From Candidatus Hydrogenedentota bacterium (lineage in GTDB: Bacteria; Hydrogenedentota; Hydrogenedentia; Hydrogenedentales; SLHB01): a DNA stretch of 8,547 nucleotides. The notes beneath the pieces were generated by a model, which saw nothing but the letters and a program-made list of their open reading frames with translations, did no database searches and was not told where the DNA came from. The stretch covers positions 1-8,547 of the forward strand of contig JAKJDA010000110.1 in the NCBI GenBank assembly GCA_022706165.1, written 5' to 3'. A program made the position numbers and the translations under genes. Every line of letters starts with the position of its first letter. The first letter of the stretch is position 1. Below, piece by piece: positions 1 to 6,664 of this stretch.

Positions 1-108
1 CGGGGAAACGCGCCGCCGCGCCGGCTTGACGCGTCGTGAGGTCGCGCATCCTGCGAGAGCCGCCATCGATCCGATGATGAATGTTCGCCTGGTGTATTCG
101 CCGCGCAT
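1..108 (-). CDS. Tat-exported lipoprotein, 5' end only (possibly Gfo/Idh/MocA-like oxidoreductase)
   Basis: The first 36 codons of a leftward gene lie here; the rest is beyond the window. The start is the ATG at 108, preceded by a near-perfect Shine-Dalgarno AAAGGAGG (113-120) four bases upstream. The N-terminus has a twin-arginine motif (R7-R8-T-F-I-I), a short hydrophobic stretch, and a lipobox L-A-G-C with the acceptor Cys at residue 21. This combination indicates export of a folded protein by the Tat system followed by lipid attachment at the membrane. After the Cys comes a basic, Pro-containing linker ending V-S-P. Such a signal plus linker is common in Tat-exported Gfo/Idh/MocA-type NAD(P)-binding proteins of Planctomycetes-like bacteria, but no catalytic domain is visible, so the product is a guess. 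The export call is strong; the function call is weak. Confidence 0.8.
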   Translation of the reverse strand, partial: MRGEYTRRTFIIGSMAALAGCATSRRVKPARRRVSP

Positions 109-276
109 GCCGCCTCCTTTCAAACGCCGTGGGAGCTTTCCTGCATCACTTCGCGGCGTCATTCTACTCCCGCGCCATTGTGGAATCCACGCGCCGCGGG
201 AATTCCTCACAAGCATACGAGGAATGTCCCAATCGCGGTTTCGCGAAGCGGGAGAATTCGGTTACAATCGCATCCA
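109..276. promoter_or_regulatory. Divergent intergenic region between the lipoprotein gene and xseA
   Basis: These 168 bases separate two divergent starts and must hold both promoters. On the minus strand TAGAAT (161-166) matches the -10 consensus at five of six positions, but only a weak TGGATT (184-189) lies 17 bases upstream. On the plus strand TACAAT (263-268) is the best -10 and is listed separately. No RNA gene or long repeat is seen. Confidence 0.4.
240..268 (+). promoter_or_regulatory. Putative xseA promoter, -10 box eight bases from the ATG
   Basis: TACAAT (263-268) matches TATAAT at five of six positions. The hexamer 17 bases upstream, TTCGCG (240-245), is a poor -35. The -10 ends only eight bases before the xseA ATG at 277, so transcription would start at about 275-277 and give an mRNA with almost no leader. 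There is no Shine-Dalgarno within 4-12 bases of that ATG; the nearest purine run, GGGAG (250-254), is 22 bases away. Confidence 0.4.
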
Positions 277-1629
277 ATGCAGCACGAACAAGCCGAGATT
301 CTGTCCGTCGGGCAACTGACGCGGCGCGTGAAGGACCTGCTCGAAAACCAGATCAGCTATGTCTGGGTGTCGGGCGAGGTGTCGAATTGGCGCGTCTCGC
401 CGGCGGGGCATGCCTATTTCACGTTGAAGGACGCGGACAGCCAGATCGACGCGGTGATGTTTCGCGGACGCCTGATGCAACTAAAGTTCGCGCCGGAAAA
501 TGGGCTCGAAGTCATTCTGCACGGTCTCGTCACCGTCTATGAAAAGCGTGGCAATTACCAGATACTTTGCGAGGAGATGCACCCGAAGGGCCTCGGCGCG
601 CTGCAACTCGCGTTCGAAAAACTCAAGCGCAAGCTCGACGAGGAAGGCCTGTTCGATCCGGCGCACAAGAAGTCGTTGCCGATGCTGCCGCGTCGGATCG
701 GCATCGTCACGTCACCCACAGGCGCGGCAGTACGCGATATCCTGAACGTGCTGGGCAGGCGCTTCGCGAACGTGCACGTCCTTATCTATCCCGCGCGCGT
801 CCAGGGTGAGGAAGCCGCCGTGGAGATCGTCGAGGGCATCCGCACGCTCGAGGAGTACGGCGTGGATGTGATGATCGTCGGACGCGGCGGCGGGTCGCTC
901 GAAGACCTGTGGCCATTCAACGAGGAGATCGTCGTGCGCGCCATTCATGCGGCCCATACGCCGATTATCTCGGCGGTCGGCCACGAGATCGATTTCACGC
1001 TGTCGGACTTTGCCGCCGACGTGCGCGCGGCCACGCCGTCCGCCGCCGCCGAGATGGTCGTGCAGGAACAGGACGTTCTTTTGCGGCGTGTGCGCGATGC
1101 AGGCGCGTCGCTCGCGAAGGCCATGTCGGGCCGGATGGAACAGGCGCACGCACGATTGCGGCTGGTATCGGCGAGCTACGCGTTCCGTCGCCCCGAGGAA
1201 CTGTTCCGTCAACAACGGCAACGGACCGACGAGTTGCGCATGCGGCTCGACTCTGCGATGACCGGCACGACGGAATCGTTGCGCCGACGCACCAAGCAGG
1301 CGTCGCGTGCGTTAGGGCTGCTATCGCCCGCCGTTCGCGTGCAGCGGGCCATCGAGAGTCTCGCTGCGTTGCGCGCGCGGTTGGTGCAGGGCGGCGCGGG
1401 AACGGTGCAACGCAGTCGCGCACGGTTCGGGCCGTTGGCGGCGCAGTTGAACGCGTTGAGTCCGCTGGCGATTCTGGGGCGCGGGTACGCGTTGGTGCGG
1501 AAGGAGCCGGGATTGGAATTGGTGCGGCAGGCGGACCAGCTTGCCGTCGGCGATCGGGTGCGCGTGACGTTGGGAGCGGGCGGCATCACCGCCGCCGTGG
1601 AACACATCGAGGAAGAGGGCCATGGCTGA
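277..1629 (+). CDS. xseA: Exodeoxyribonuclease VII large subunit
   Basis: This is the catalytic large subunit of exonuclease VII, which degrades single-stranded DNA from either end to oligonucleotides and works in DNA repair with several XseB copies. The protein has 450 residues, the usual family length. Residues about 5-100 are the N-terminal OB fold (I-L-S-V-G-Q-L-T-R-R-V start, then W-V-S-G-E-V-S-N-W). The catalytic part shows GIVTSPTGAAVRD (142-154), GRGGGSLEDLW (202-212) and VGHEIDFTLSD (234-244), followed by A-A-T-P-S-A-A-A-E. An Arg/Gln-rich helical region follows, and the C-terminus carries the conserved L-S-P-L-A-I-L-G-R-G-Y. The ATG at 277 is chosen because the family N-terminus begins there; a TTG at 178 in the same frame would add 33 residues unlike the family. 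It overlaps xseB by 8 bases, indicating co-transcription and coupled translation. Confidence 0.96.
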   Translation: MQHEQAEILSVGQLTRRVKDLLENQISYVWVSGEVSNWRVSPAGHAYFTLKDADSQIDAVMFRGRLMQLKFAPENGLEVILHGLVTVYEKRGNYQILCEEMHPKGLGALQLAFEKLKRKLDEEGLFDPAHKKSLPMLPRRIGIVTSPTGAAVRDILNVLGRRFANVHVLIYPARVQGEEAAVEIVEGIRTLEEYGVDVMIVGRGGGSLEDLWPFNEEIVVRAIHAAHTPIISAVGHEIDFTLSDFAADVRAATPSAAAEMVVQEQDVLLRRVRDAGASLAKAMSGRMEQAHARLRLVSASYAFRRPEELFRQQRQRTDELRMRLDSAMTGTTESLRRRTKQASRALGLLSPAVRVQRAIESLAALRARLVQGGAGTVQRSRARFGPLAAQLNALSPLAILGRGYALVRKEPGLELVRQADQLAVGDRVRVTLGAGGITAAVEHIEEEGHG

Positions 1630-1963
1630 ACTGAAATTTGAAAAAGACCTCGAACGCTTGGAAGGCATTGTGCAGGCGCTGGAGGACGGCGGCTTGCCGT
1701 TGGACGACGCCCTGAAACGTTTCGAGGAAGGCATCCGTCTCGCAAAACGGTGCGAACGCGCCTTGCAAGACGCGGAAAAGAAGATCGAACTCCTCACGAA
1801 AAACGCCGACGGCGAGTTCGAAGCGCAACCGTTTGGCAACGCGGAGGCCGAGAATGCGGACGAGCCTGTCGCGAAAAAAACGAGCGCACGCAAGAAATCC
1901 GCGACGCACGAGGCGAAGCCGGACGAAGGCGAAGACGACGAGGACGGGGGGCTGTTGTTCTGA
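1622..1963 (+). CDS. xseB: Exodeoxyribonuclease VII small subunit with C-terminal extension
   Basis: Small subunit of exonuclease VII; several copies bind the helical region of XseA and are needed for activity. The product has 113 residues, while most XseB proteins have about 65-85. Residues 1-60 are the standard helical hairpin (F-E-K-D-L-E-R-L-E-G-I-V start, G-L-P-L-D-D-A-L-K-R-F-E-E-G near residues 24-37, and A-E-K-K-I-E-L-L near 51-58). F-E-A-Q-P-F (66-71) resembles the position where E. coli XseB nearly ends. Residues 72-113 are extra: a charged, low-complexity tail with a basic patch (K-K-T-S-A-R-K-K, 85-92), an acidic run (D-E-G-E-D-D-E-D, 101-108) and a hydrophobic end G-L-L-F. The start lies inside the end of xseA, and the stop shares one base with the ispA ATG. 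Confidence 0.93.
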   Translation: MAELKFEKDLERLEGIVQALEDGGLPLDDALKRFEEGIRLAKRCERALQDAEKKIELLTKNADGEFEAQPFGNAEAENADEPVAKKTSARKKSATHEAKPDEGEDDEDGGLLF

Positions 1964-2826
1964 TGTCCGTATCGCAGTTCCTAAACGAGAAGGCCGAGAA
2001 GACGGAGCGTGCGTTGCGCGACCAGTTCGCGACATGGCGCGGCGTGCCGGAGGTATTGCACGAGGCGATGGCATACAGCCTGTTCGCGGGCGGCAAACGG
2101 CTGCGACCCGCGCTCGTGCTGGGGGCGTGCGAGATTATCCGCGACGACGATGCGCCCGCCCTGCCCGCCGCATGCGCCATCGAGATGATCCACACGTATT
2201 CACTCATTCACGACGACTTGCCCTGCATGGACGACGACGACTTGCGGCGTGGCAGGCCGACGTTGCACAAAGTGCACGGCGATGCGATCGCTGTGTTGGC
2301 GGGCGACGGGTTATTGACGATGGCGTTTGACGTCGTCGCGCAGACGGGCAATCTGGCCGTCGTGCGCGAACTCGCCCAAGCCGCCGGTGTTACGGGCATG
2401 GTCGGCGGGCAAGTGCTCGACATGCAAAGCGAAAACCGGCAGCTCACGCTCGACGAGTTGCGCCGCGTACACGCATGCAAAACCGGCGCGCTAATCCGCG
2501 TCGCCGCGCGAATGGGCGCGATACTCGGCGGCGCATCACAAACACAACTCGAAGCGCTCACCGCCTACGGCGAAGCCATCGGCCTGGCCTTCCAAATCGC
2601 CGACGATATCCTCGATGTCGTGGGCGATGAAGCCAACCTCGGCAAACGCACCGGCGCCGACGACGCCCGCAACAAGTCCACGTACCCCGCCCTCCTCGGC
2701 CTCGACGGCGCCCGTCAACGCGCCAAAGACACCATAGACTGTGCCATCGACGCCCTCGCAGCGTTCGGCGAGGAAGCGAATGCGTTGCGGGATTTGGCGC
2801 GGTTCGTGGTGGAACGCAACGCATGA
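1963..2826 (+). CDS. ispA: Polyprenyl (farnesyl/geranylgeranyl) diphosphate synthase
   Basis: A short-chain trans-prenyl diphosphate synthase that condenses isopentenyl diphosphate with allylic diphosphates in the cytosol, supplying undecaprenyl, quinone and other isoprenoid pathways. The 287 residues show F-A-G-G-K-R-L-R-P (41-49), the first Asp-rich motif D84-D85-L-P-C-M-D90 with D-D-D-L-R-R-G-R-P following, G-G-Q (148-150), the K-T-G-A-L segment (173-177) and the second Asp-rich motif D214-D215-I-L-D218. The residue five before the first motif is Tyr79, as in E. coli IspA, which favours farnesyl diphosphate; a geranylgeranyl product cannot be excluded. The ATG overlaps the xseB stop (TGATG), so translation is coupled. 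A dxs gene often follows ispA in other bacteria; here the next gene is on the opposite strand. Confidence 0.93.
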   Translation: MSVSQFLNEKAEKTERALRDQFATWRGVPEVLHEAMAYSLFAGGKRLRPALVLGACEIIRDDDAPALPAACAIEMIHTYSLIHDDLPCMDDDDLRRGRPTLHKVHGDAIAVLAGDGLLTMAFDVVAQTGNLAVVRELAQAAGVTGMVGGQVLDMQSENRQLTLDELRRVHACKTGALIRVAARMGAILGGASQTQLEALTAYGEAIGLAFQIADDILDVVGDEANLGKRTGADDARNKSTYPALLGLDGARQRAKDTIDCAIDALAAFGEEANALRDLARFVVERNA

Positions 2827-2834
2827 AACACCGA

Positions 2835-2860
2835 CTCGCGCCTGATCACATCCGCGCGAG
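2835..2860. terminator. Hairpin between convergent ispA and Nudix genes
   Basis: CTCGCGC (2835-2841) and GCGCGAG (2854-2860) form a perfect 7-bp GC-rich stem around a 12-base loop. It lies eight bases after the ispA stop, and its loop contains the stop codon of the opposing Nudix gene (2846-2848). There is no clear T-run on either side, so bidirectional termination or transcript stabilisation is only plausible. Confidence 0.35.
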
Positions 2861-3373
2861 ATAGTCAAGCAAGAGCCGCAACCCCAGCGCGGTTTTCATG
2901 TCGTGAAAACCGCATGTTTCAAGCCCCTTCCGTACGTCGGCGAGGGACATTTCGACAAGTTCGAGGCGCTCGTCGAACTCCAGGGCTTGTTCCGTTTTCA
3001 CCAAATCCAGGGCCAAAAAAAGATAATCCGCCTCATTGGTGAAGCCGGGCGAACAATAGTACCGGCCCATGGGCAAAAGCCGACCGGCGCGGTGTCCAGT
3101 CTCCTCTTCGAGCTCGCGCGCCGCGCGATAGGCCGGGTCCTCGTCTCCTTCCAGACAGCCGGCGGGGAGTTCCAAAACTTCGTGGCCGACGGCGATGCGG
3201 AATTGGCGCACCAGAATGACCTTGCCGTCGTGGTACGGCACAACGCCGACGCCGCCGTTGTGTTCGACGACTTCGCGCTGGGCCAACGAGCCGTCGTCAA
3301 GCGTCACGGCGCCCGTGCGAAGCGTGACGATGCGCCCCGTGTACACAACTTCGCTGCGCTTCCAGATTTCCAT
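2846..3373 (-). CDS. Nudix hydrolase, ADP-ribose pyrophosphatase (NudF-like)
   Basis: A 175-residue cytosolic Nudix enzyme, most like the ADP-ribose/nucleotide-sugar pyrophosphatases that split ADP-ribose to AMP and ribose 5-phosphate. The full Nudix box G-x5-E-x7-R-E-L-x-E-E-x-G spans residues 72-93 and supplies the metal-binding Glu residues. After it comes Y-Y-C-S-P-G-F-T-N-E-A-D, typical of the ADP-ribose group. The N-terminal region (E-I-W-K-R-S-E-V-V-Y-T-G-R-I) is the usual dimer-forming beta strand. The ATG at 3373 is preferred over a TTG at 3385 because GGAGG sits five bases upstream of the ATG and the TTG would lie inside the Shine-Dalgarno region. It is the last gene of the leftward cluster, 46 bases after the UroD-family gene. 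In a cluster with glgA it might act on ADP-glucose or other nucleotide sugars, but the substrate is inferred. Confidence 0.9.
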   Translation of the reverse strand: MEIWKRSEVVYTGRIVTLRTGAVTLDDGSLAQREVVEHNGGVGVVPYHDGKVILVRQFRIAVGHEVLELPAGCLEGDEDPAYRAARELEEETGHRAGRLLPMGRYYCSPGFTNEADYLFLALDLVKTEQALEFDERLELVEMSLADVRKGLETCGFHDMKTALGLRLLLDYLARM

Positions 3374-3376
3374 CGT

Positions 3377-3383
3377 CTCCTCC
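3377..3383 (-). promoter_or_regulatory. Shine-Dalgarno fixing the Nudix start
   Basis: Read leftward the sequence is GGAGGAG followed by five bases (counted from GGAGG) and ATG at 3373. It decides between this ATG and the in-frame TTG at 3385. Confidence 0.8.
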
Positions 3384-3419
3384 AAACCGATGCTGCAACG
3401 CCATGCCGCGCCGATGAAC

Positions 3420-4373
3420 TTATGCGTAGATCGCTTCCTCGCGCCAGACGTTCCACATCAATTCGTACCGCTCGAGCGCGAGCCCCGTGTAGGCGCAGTT
3501 GCTTGTCGAAAAAATGTAGCCGCCGCCAGGCATGCCGTGGCGGATGCAGTAGCGCGCCGACTCGACGACCTCTTCGTCCGTGCCGGATTGAAGCAGGCCG
3601 CAGTTGACGTTGCCGATCAAGCAGACCCGATCGCCATAGAGGCGCTTGACCTCGGCGATATCCACGCCGGCCTGCGGGTCGATGGAGTGCAACGCGTGCG
3701 GCTTTGCGGCGACAATCTGATCGATGATGGGCATGATATTGCCGTCGGTGTGCTTGATGACGTAAAACCCCAATTCTCGCTGGCCCGCGATCAATTGGGC
3801 GAGGTATGGCGCGACGACTTCCGCGAACATCTCCGGACCGAGGAACGGGTTGGTGTTGAGGCAATAGTCCGAACACAACGCAAAGCCGTCGAGTCCGCCG
3901 TGCCCGGCCAAGCGTTCCGCCCAGGCGAGCGCGCCGTCCACCTGCTGTTGCGCCCGTTCCTTCGCCTCATCCAGATGCTCATACAGCCACAGCGTGAAAT
4001 CGGCCATATGCGCGCCGTCCGGAATGCCATAGGTCGCGTCGCCGTGGATCATGAGAAAATACGCGTCGCCGGATTTCTCGCGCACGAGATCGATCAGGCG
4101 CAACGTTTCCTCCTCGGAGCCGGGGTTCGGGTGCAGAAAAATGGCGTTGTGCTCGTAGCGCTCGGCGGTCATGATGAAAATATCGGTGATTTCGTTGCGA
4201 TGGAGGTTCCGTTCCGATTCGCTCATCTGGTCCCACTGCGCATAATTCCGTTGCGACGGATGGACCTTGCCAAAAGCCTCCATCGTCAGATAGAACACGA
4301 GTTCGAAATGCGGGACACGCCCCGCAAACGGCTTGCGCTCGAGCGCAGCGATAAAACGTTCACGCGGCGTCAT
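3420..4373 (-). CDS. UroD/MtaA-superfamily protein, not true HemE
   Basis: A 317-residue protein of the uroporphyrinogen decarboxylase superfamily (HemE, and corrinoid methyltransferases MtaA/MtbA/CmuA). The start M-T-P-R-E-R-F-I-A-A-L-E-R-K-P with R-V-P at 19-21 is characteristic of the methyltransferase-like branch. Other visible motifs are L-C-S-D-Y (166-170), K-H-T-D-G-N (207-212), I-D-P-Q-A-G-V-D-I (231-239), G-N-V-N-C-G (254-259) and S-T-S-N-C-A-Y-T-G-L (289-298). It lacks the R-Q-A-G-R-Y porphyrin-site motif of HemE, so haem synthesis is not its role. Methyltransferases have a zinc site built on H-x-C; here it reads H208-T-D210, so zinc use and methyl transfer are uncertain. The ATG at 4373 has AGGAG six bases upstream. 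It lies 79 bases after tsaE in the leftward cluster. No corrinoid protein is nearby and the substrate is unknown. Confidence 0.85.
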   Translation of the reverse strand: MTPRERFIAALERKPFAGRVPHFELVFYLTMEAFGKVHPSQRNYAQWDQMSESERNLHRNEITDIFIMTAERYEHNAIFLHPNPGSEEETLRLIDLVREKSGDAYFLMIHGDATYGIPDGAHMADFTLWLYEHLDEAKERAQQQVDGALAWAERLAGHGGLDGFALCSDYCLNTNPFLGPEMFAEVVAPYLAQLIAGQRELGFYVIKHTDGNIMPIIDQIVAAKPHALHSIDPQAGVDIAEVKRLYGDRVCLIGNVNCGLLQSGTDEEVVESARYCIRHGMPGGGYIFSTSNCAYTGLALERYELMWNVWREEAIYA

Positions 4374-4452
4374 GGGATGCTCCTATTGGTTTTTGCGGCT
4401 TGCGCCGCCGCACGCTGCCCGCACAGAGACCGGGCGCCGAAGCCCCTGATCT

Positions 4453-4935
4453 TCACGCTTCTTGCCCTCCTGCGTCGAGCGTTTCGGCCCACCCCTGCGG
4501 CAGAAGGCCATGGTTGACAACGATCAAACGGCGGCGGTCCTCGCCGGCATGTTCCAGCAGAACATCCACCCGGCGCGCCGGCAACAGGTCCTGAGCGCGC
4601 TCGGCCCATTCAACCACGCACACGCCGTTGGGTTCGAAAAGCTCCTCGCACCCGATCCCCGCGGCTTCTTCCGGTCCGCTCAACCGATAGAGATCAAGAT
4701 GATACAGCCGTTCCTCATCGCCGTATTCGTTCACGATCGTGAACGTGGGACTGTGCACGGGAACGTCGCGGGCGACATGGCTCGCCATGCCACGCACGAG
4801 GCAGGTTTTTCCGCTGGCCAATTCGCCGAAGAGCGCGACGACCGCCCCCTGCGGCAACAGGGCCGCCAACCGCCGACCCAGGCGCTCGGTTTGCTCGGGG
4901 GAACGGGTTTCGACGGTTATGGCGTCAGGAGACAT
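4453..4935 (-). CDS. tsaE: tRNA threonylcarbamoyladenosine biosynthesis ATPase TsaE
   Basis: TsaE (YjeE) is the ATPase that drives the TsaB-TsaD-TsaE complex making N6-threonylcarbamoyladenosine at position 37 of ANN-decoding tRNAs. The 160 residues match the usual size. The P-loop is G-E-L-A-S-G-K-T (37-44; the common form is G-D-L-G-A-G-K-T), followed by S-P-T-F-T-I-V-N-E-Y (62-71), H-L-D-L-Y-R-L (79-85) and V-V-E-W-A-E-R (107-113). The frame stays open upstream to 5172, but the ATG at 4935 gives the normal family N-terminus. That start overlaps the end of glgA by 11 bases, so the two are almost surely co-transcribed. The Shine-Dalgarno is weak (AAGG about 11 bases away), which fits translation coupled to glgA. 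Partners tsaB and tsaD are not in the window. Confidence 0.93.
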   Translation of the reverse strand: MSPDAITVETRSPEQTERLGRRLAALLPQGAVVALFGELASGKTCLVRGMASHVARDVPVHSPTFTIVNEYGDEERLYHLDLYRLSGPEEAAGIGCEELFEPNGVCVVEWAERAQDLLPARRVDVLLEHAGEDRRRLIVVNHGLLPQGWAETLDAGGQEA

Positions 4936-6406
4936 GCTTGCGCACAACCTTGCGGTAAAGACGCTCGTACTCTTGGGAAGAGTGCTTCCAGGAAAAATCT
5001 TCGAGCATGGCGGCGCGGCGCATCTGGGCGAGCGTCTTCTTGTCGTCGTACAGGGCGATGGCCCGATTGACGGCGCTGGAAAGGGCCGTGGCCGTGGCGG
5101 CGCTGAACGCGAACCCCGTGGCCTTGTTGCGGGCCAGGTTCGCGCGCGTGACGGGCTGAACCGTATCGGCAAGGCCGCCCGTGCGACGCACGATCGGCAG
5201 CGTCCCGTACGCGAGACTGTACAACTGACTAAGACCGCACGGTTCGGTGTGCGAAGGCATCAGGAAAAAATCGCTCCCCGCATAGATGCGATGCGCCAGG
5301 ACGTCGTCATATCCGAGGAACAGCCGCATGCGCTTGGGATGACGCCGCGCCGATTGCGCCATACGATCCTGGTAATAAGCGTCTCCGTTTCCCAAAACGA
5401 CGAGTTGCACGTCTTGTTCGAGCATGGCGTCAATCATGTCGACCAGCAGATCAATGCCCTTTTGCCACGTCAACCGGGAAACCATGCCAAACAAGGGGGC
5501 CTGACTCTTTGGAAAATCACAATGCCGCTGCAAATCCGACTTGCAGACGACCTTGCCCTCGACAGCGTCCGCCGTAAACGTCGCGGCGATGCGCGGGTCG
5601 CAGGCAGGATTCCATTTGTCGTAGTCGACGCCATTGACAATGCCGTAGAGGTCCTTGGCGCGCGTCCGCAAGACGCCGTCGAGGCCATGTCCGTACTCAG
5701 GGGTTTGAATTTCAACGGCGTAGCGGCGACTGACCGTGCTGAGCGCGTCCGCAAAGACAATCCCGGCTTTCATGAGGTTGATGCCGGCGTAGAACTCAAG
5801 GTGTTCCGGCGTGAAATATTCCCAGCTCAGCCCCGTTTTCGGAAACATCCCCCCCGCATACCGCCCTTGATACCCAAGGTTGTGGATGGTAAAGAGCGTC
5901 GGCATGCCGCCCCAGACAGGATGCCGCGCCAAACGAGTCTTGATATGTGCGGGGATGAGGGCCGCATGCCAATCGTGGCAATGGACCAGGTCCGGCGTCC
6001 AGCCGGTATTGGCGATGCCGTCCAACAGCGCCAGATTGAAAAAACTGAACCGCTCGACATTGTCCCAGTATTCGCCTTCCGGCCCGCCATACGGATTCGG
6101 ACGGTCGAAATACCCGTCATGCTCGACCAGATACAACGGCACGCTCGTGCCCGGCACATGGGTCTGCCGCAGCGCGCCGTACGCCGTGGTCCATCCCATA
6201 TCGGCAATGCACATCGCCACCTGCGCGCCGCGGACCTCGAAGGGAATCGTCCCGTAACACGGCATCGCCACGCGCACATCGTGCCCCAACGACCGCAGCG
6301 TCCTCGGCAATGCGTACGACACATCGCCCAGTCCGCCCGTTTTCACCAGCGGCGACACTTCCGAACAAACGTACAGAATTTTCAACGGCTTTGACGTCAT
6401 CGGCAT
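4925..6406 (-). CDS. glgA: Glycogen (starch) synthase, GT5 family
   Basis: Bacterial glycogen synthase, which transfers glucose from ADP-glucose to the non-reducing end of alpha-1,4-glucan in the cytosol. The 493 residues fit the family (477 in E. coli) with two Rossmann-like domains. Motifs: K-T-G-G-L-G-D-V (22-29) for ADP-glucose binding, H-C-H-D-W-H-A-A (142-149), L-F-T-I-H-N-L-G-Y-Q-G (171-181), N-G-V-D (258-261), M-V-S-R-L-T-W-Q-K-G (308-317), S-H-T-E-P-C-G-L-S-Q (385-394) with the catalytic Glu388, and T-G-G-L-A-D-T-V (409-416). The ATG at 6406 is chosen because GAGAGG lies seven bases upstream; an ATG two codons in (6400) is possible. The frame is open to 6505, but those residues are unlike GlgA. 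It is the first gene of the leftward cluster. No glgB, glgC or glgP is in the window. Confidence 0.96.
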   Translation of the reverse strand: MPMTSKPLKILYVCSEVSPLVKTGGLGDVSYALPRTLRSLGHDVRVAMPCYGTIPFEVRGAQVAMCIADMGWTTAYGALRQTHVPGTSVPLYLVEHDGYFDRPNPYGGPEGEYWDNVERFSFFNLALLDGIANTGWTPDLVHCHDWHAALIPAHIKTRLARHPVWGGMPTLFTIHNLGYQGRYAGGMFPKTGLSWEYFTPEHLEFYAGINLMKAGIVFADALSTVSRRYAVEIQTPEYGHGLDGVLRTRAKDLYGIVNGVDYDKWNPACDPRIAATFTADAVEGKVVCKSDLQRHCDFPKSQAPLFGMVSRLTWQKGIDLLVDMIDAMLEQDVQLVVLGNGDAYYQDRMAQSARRHPKRMRLFLGYDDVLAHRIYAGSDFFLMPSHTEPCGLSQLYSLAYGTLPIVRRTGGLADTVQPVTRANLARNKATGFAFSAATATALSSAVNRAIALYDDKKTLAQMRRAAMLEDFSWKHSSQEYERLYRKVVRKHVS

Positions 6407-6481
6407 GGATTTTCCTCTCGATACCACCCTGGAAGCGCCCTCCGCACGTGAAAAACATCCGGAACAGGCGTTCCTGGACGC

Positions 6482-6512
6482 ATTATATCCAAAAATCGGG
6501 GGCAAGAGCCAA
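6482..6512 (-). promoter_or_regulatory. Putative glgA operon promoter
   Basis: Read leftward there is a perfect TATAAT (6482-6487) about 75 bases upstream of the glgA ATG. The best -35 candidate is TTGGCT (6507-6512), with a long spacer of 19 bases; nothing better is found at 16-18. Transcription would start near 6475 and give a leader of about 70 bases ending in the GAGAGG ribosome site. Confidence 0.5.
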
Positions 6513-6561
6513 AAGACAAGAGGCCGACGCGGATCTCCCGGAAAACTCGCCGCCCGGCCTC
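6511..6561 (-). terminator. Leftward terminator-like hairpin upstream of the glgA promoter
   Basis: On the minus strand GAGGCCG (6555-6561) pairs with CGGCCTC (6520-6526), and inside it GCGG (6550-6553) pairs with CCGC (6529-6532). The total is 11 GC-rich bp with a small internal loop, followed by the T-rich tail TTGTCTTTT (6511-6519). This is a credible intrinsic terminator for leftward transcription only; on the plus strand the tail is GC-rich. No leftward gene enters from the right. Confidence 0.55.
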
Positions 6562-6620
6562 CCGGTCCGCTGCAAAAAATAGTGATGCGATGGGAGTATT
6601 TGGGTAGTAATGAAAAAGAG

Positions 6621-6649
6621 TTGACATTGCCTGTACAAATGATTATAGT
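6621..6649 (+). promoter_or_regulatory. Strong sigma70-type promoter of the 30-codon gene
   Basis: TTGACA (6621-6626) is a perfect -35 and TATAGT (6644-6649) matches the -10 at five of six positions, with the ideal 17-base spacer. An A-rich stretch (6611-6617) lies just upstream. Start of transcription is expected at about 6656, giving a leader of about 87 bases. The region is much more AT-rich than its surroundings. Confidence 0.85.
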
Positions 6650-6664
6650 ATGCTCGTTATCGGT

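Noticed and set aside
3420..4373. Uroporphyrinogen decarboxylase HemE
   Set aside because: The R-Q-A-G-R-Y substrate-site motif is absent, and the N-terminus is of the methyltransferase-like branch.
4395..4408. GCGGC-GCAA-GCCGC hairpin (minus strand) between tsaE and the UroD-like gene
   Set aside because: Only 5 bp, followed by As and not Ts in the direction of transcription, so not a terminator; a role upstream of the UroD-gene RBS is possible but unsupported.
3195..4517. 440-residue plus-strand ORF opposite the UroD-like gene
   Set aside because: Shadow frame; no motifs, and the opposite strand is a clear UroD-family gene with a ribosome site.
4739..6394. 551-residue plus-strand ORF opposite glgA
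   Set aside because: Shadow frame caused by high GC at third codon positions; glgA on the other strand has all family motifs.
6397..6627. 76-residue minus-strand ORF upstream of glgA
   Set aside because: It runs through the terminator-like hairpin and into the glgA start, has no good ribosome site and resembles no protein family.
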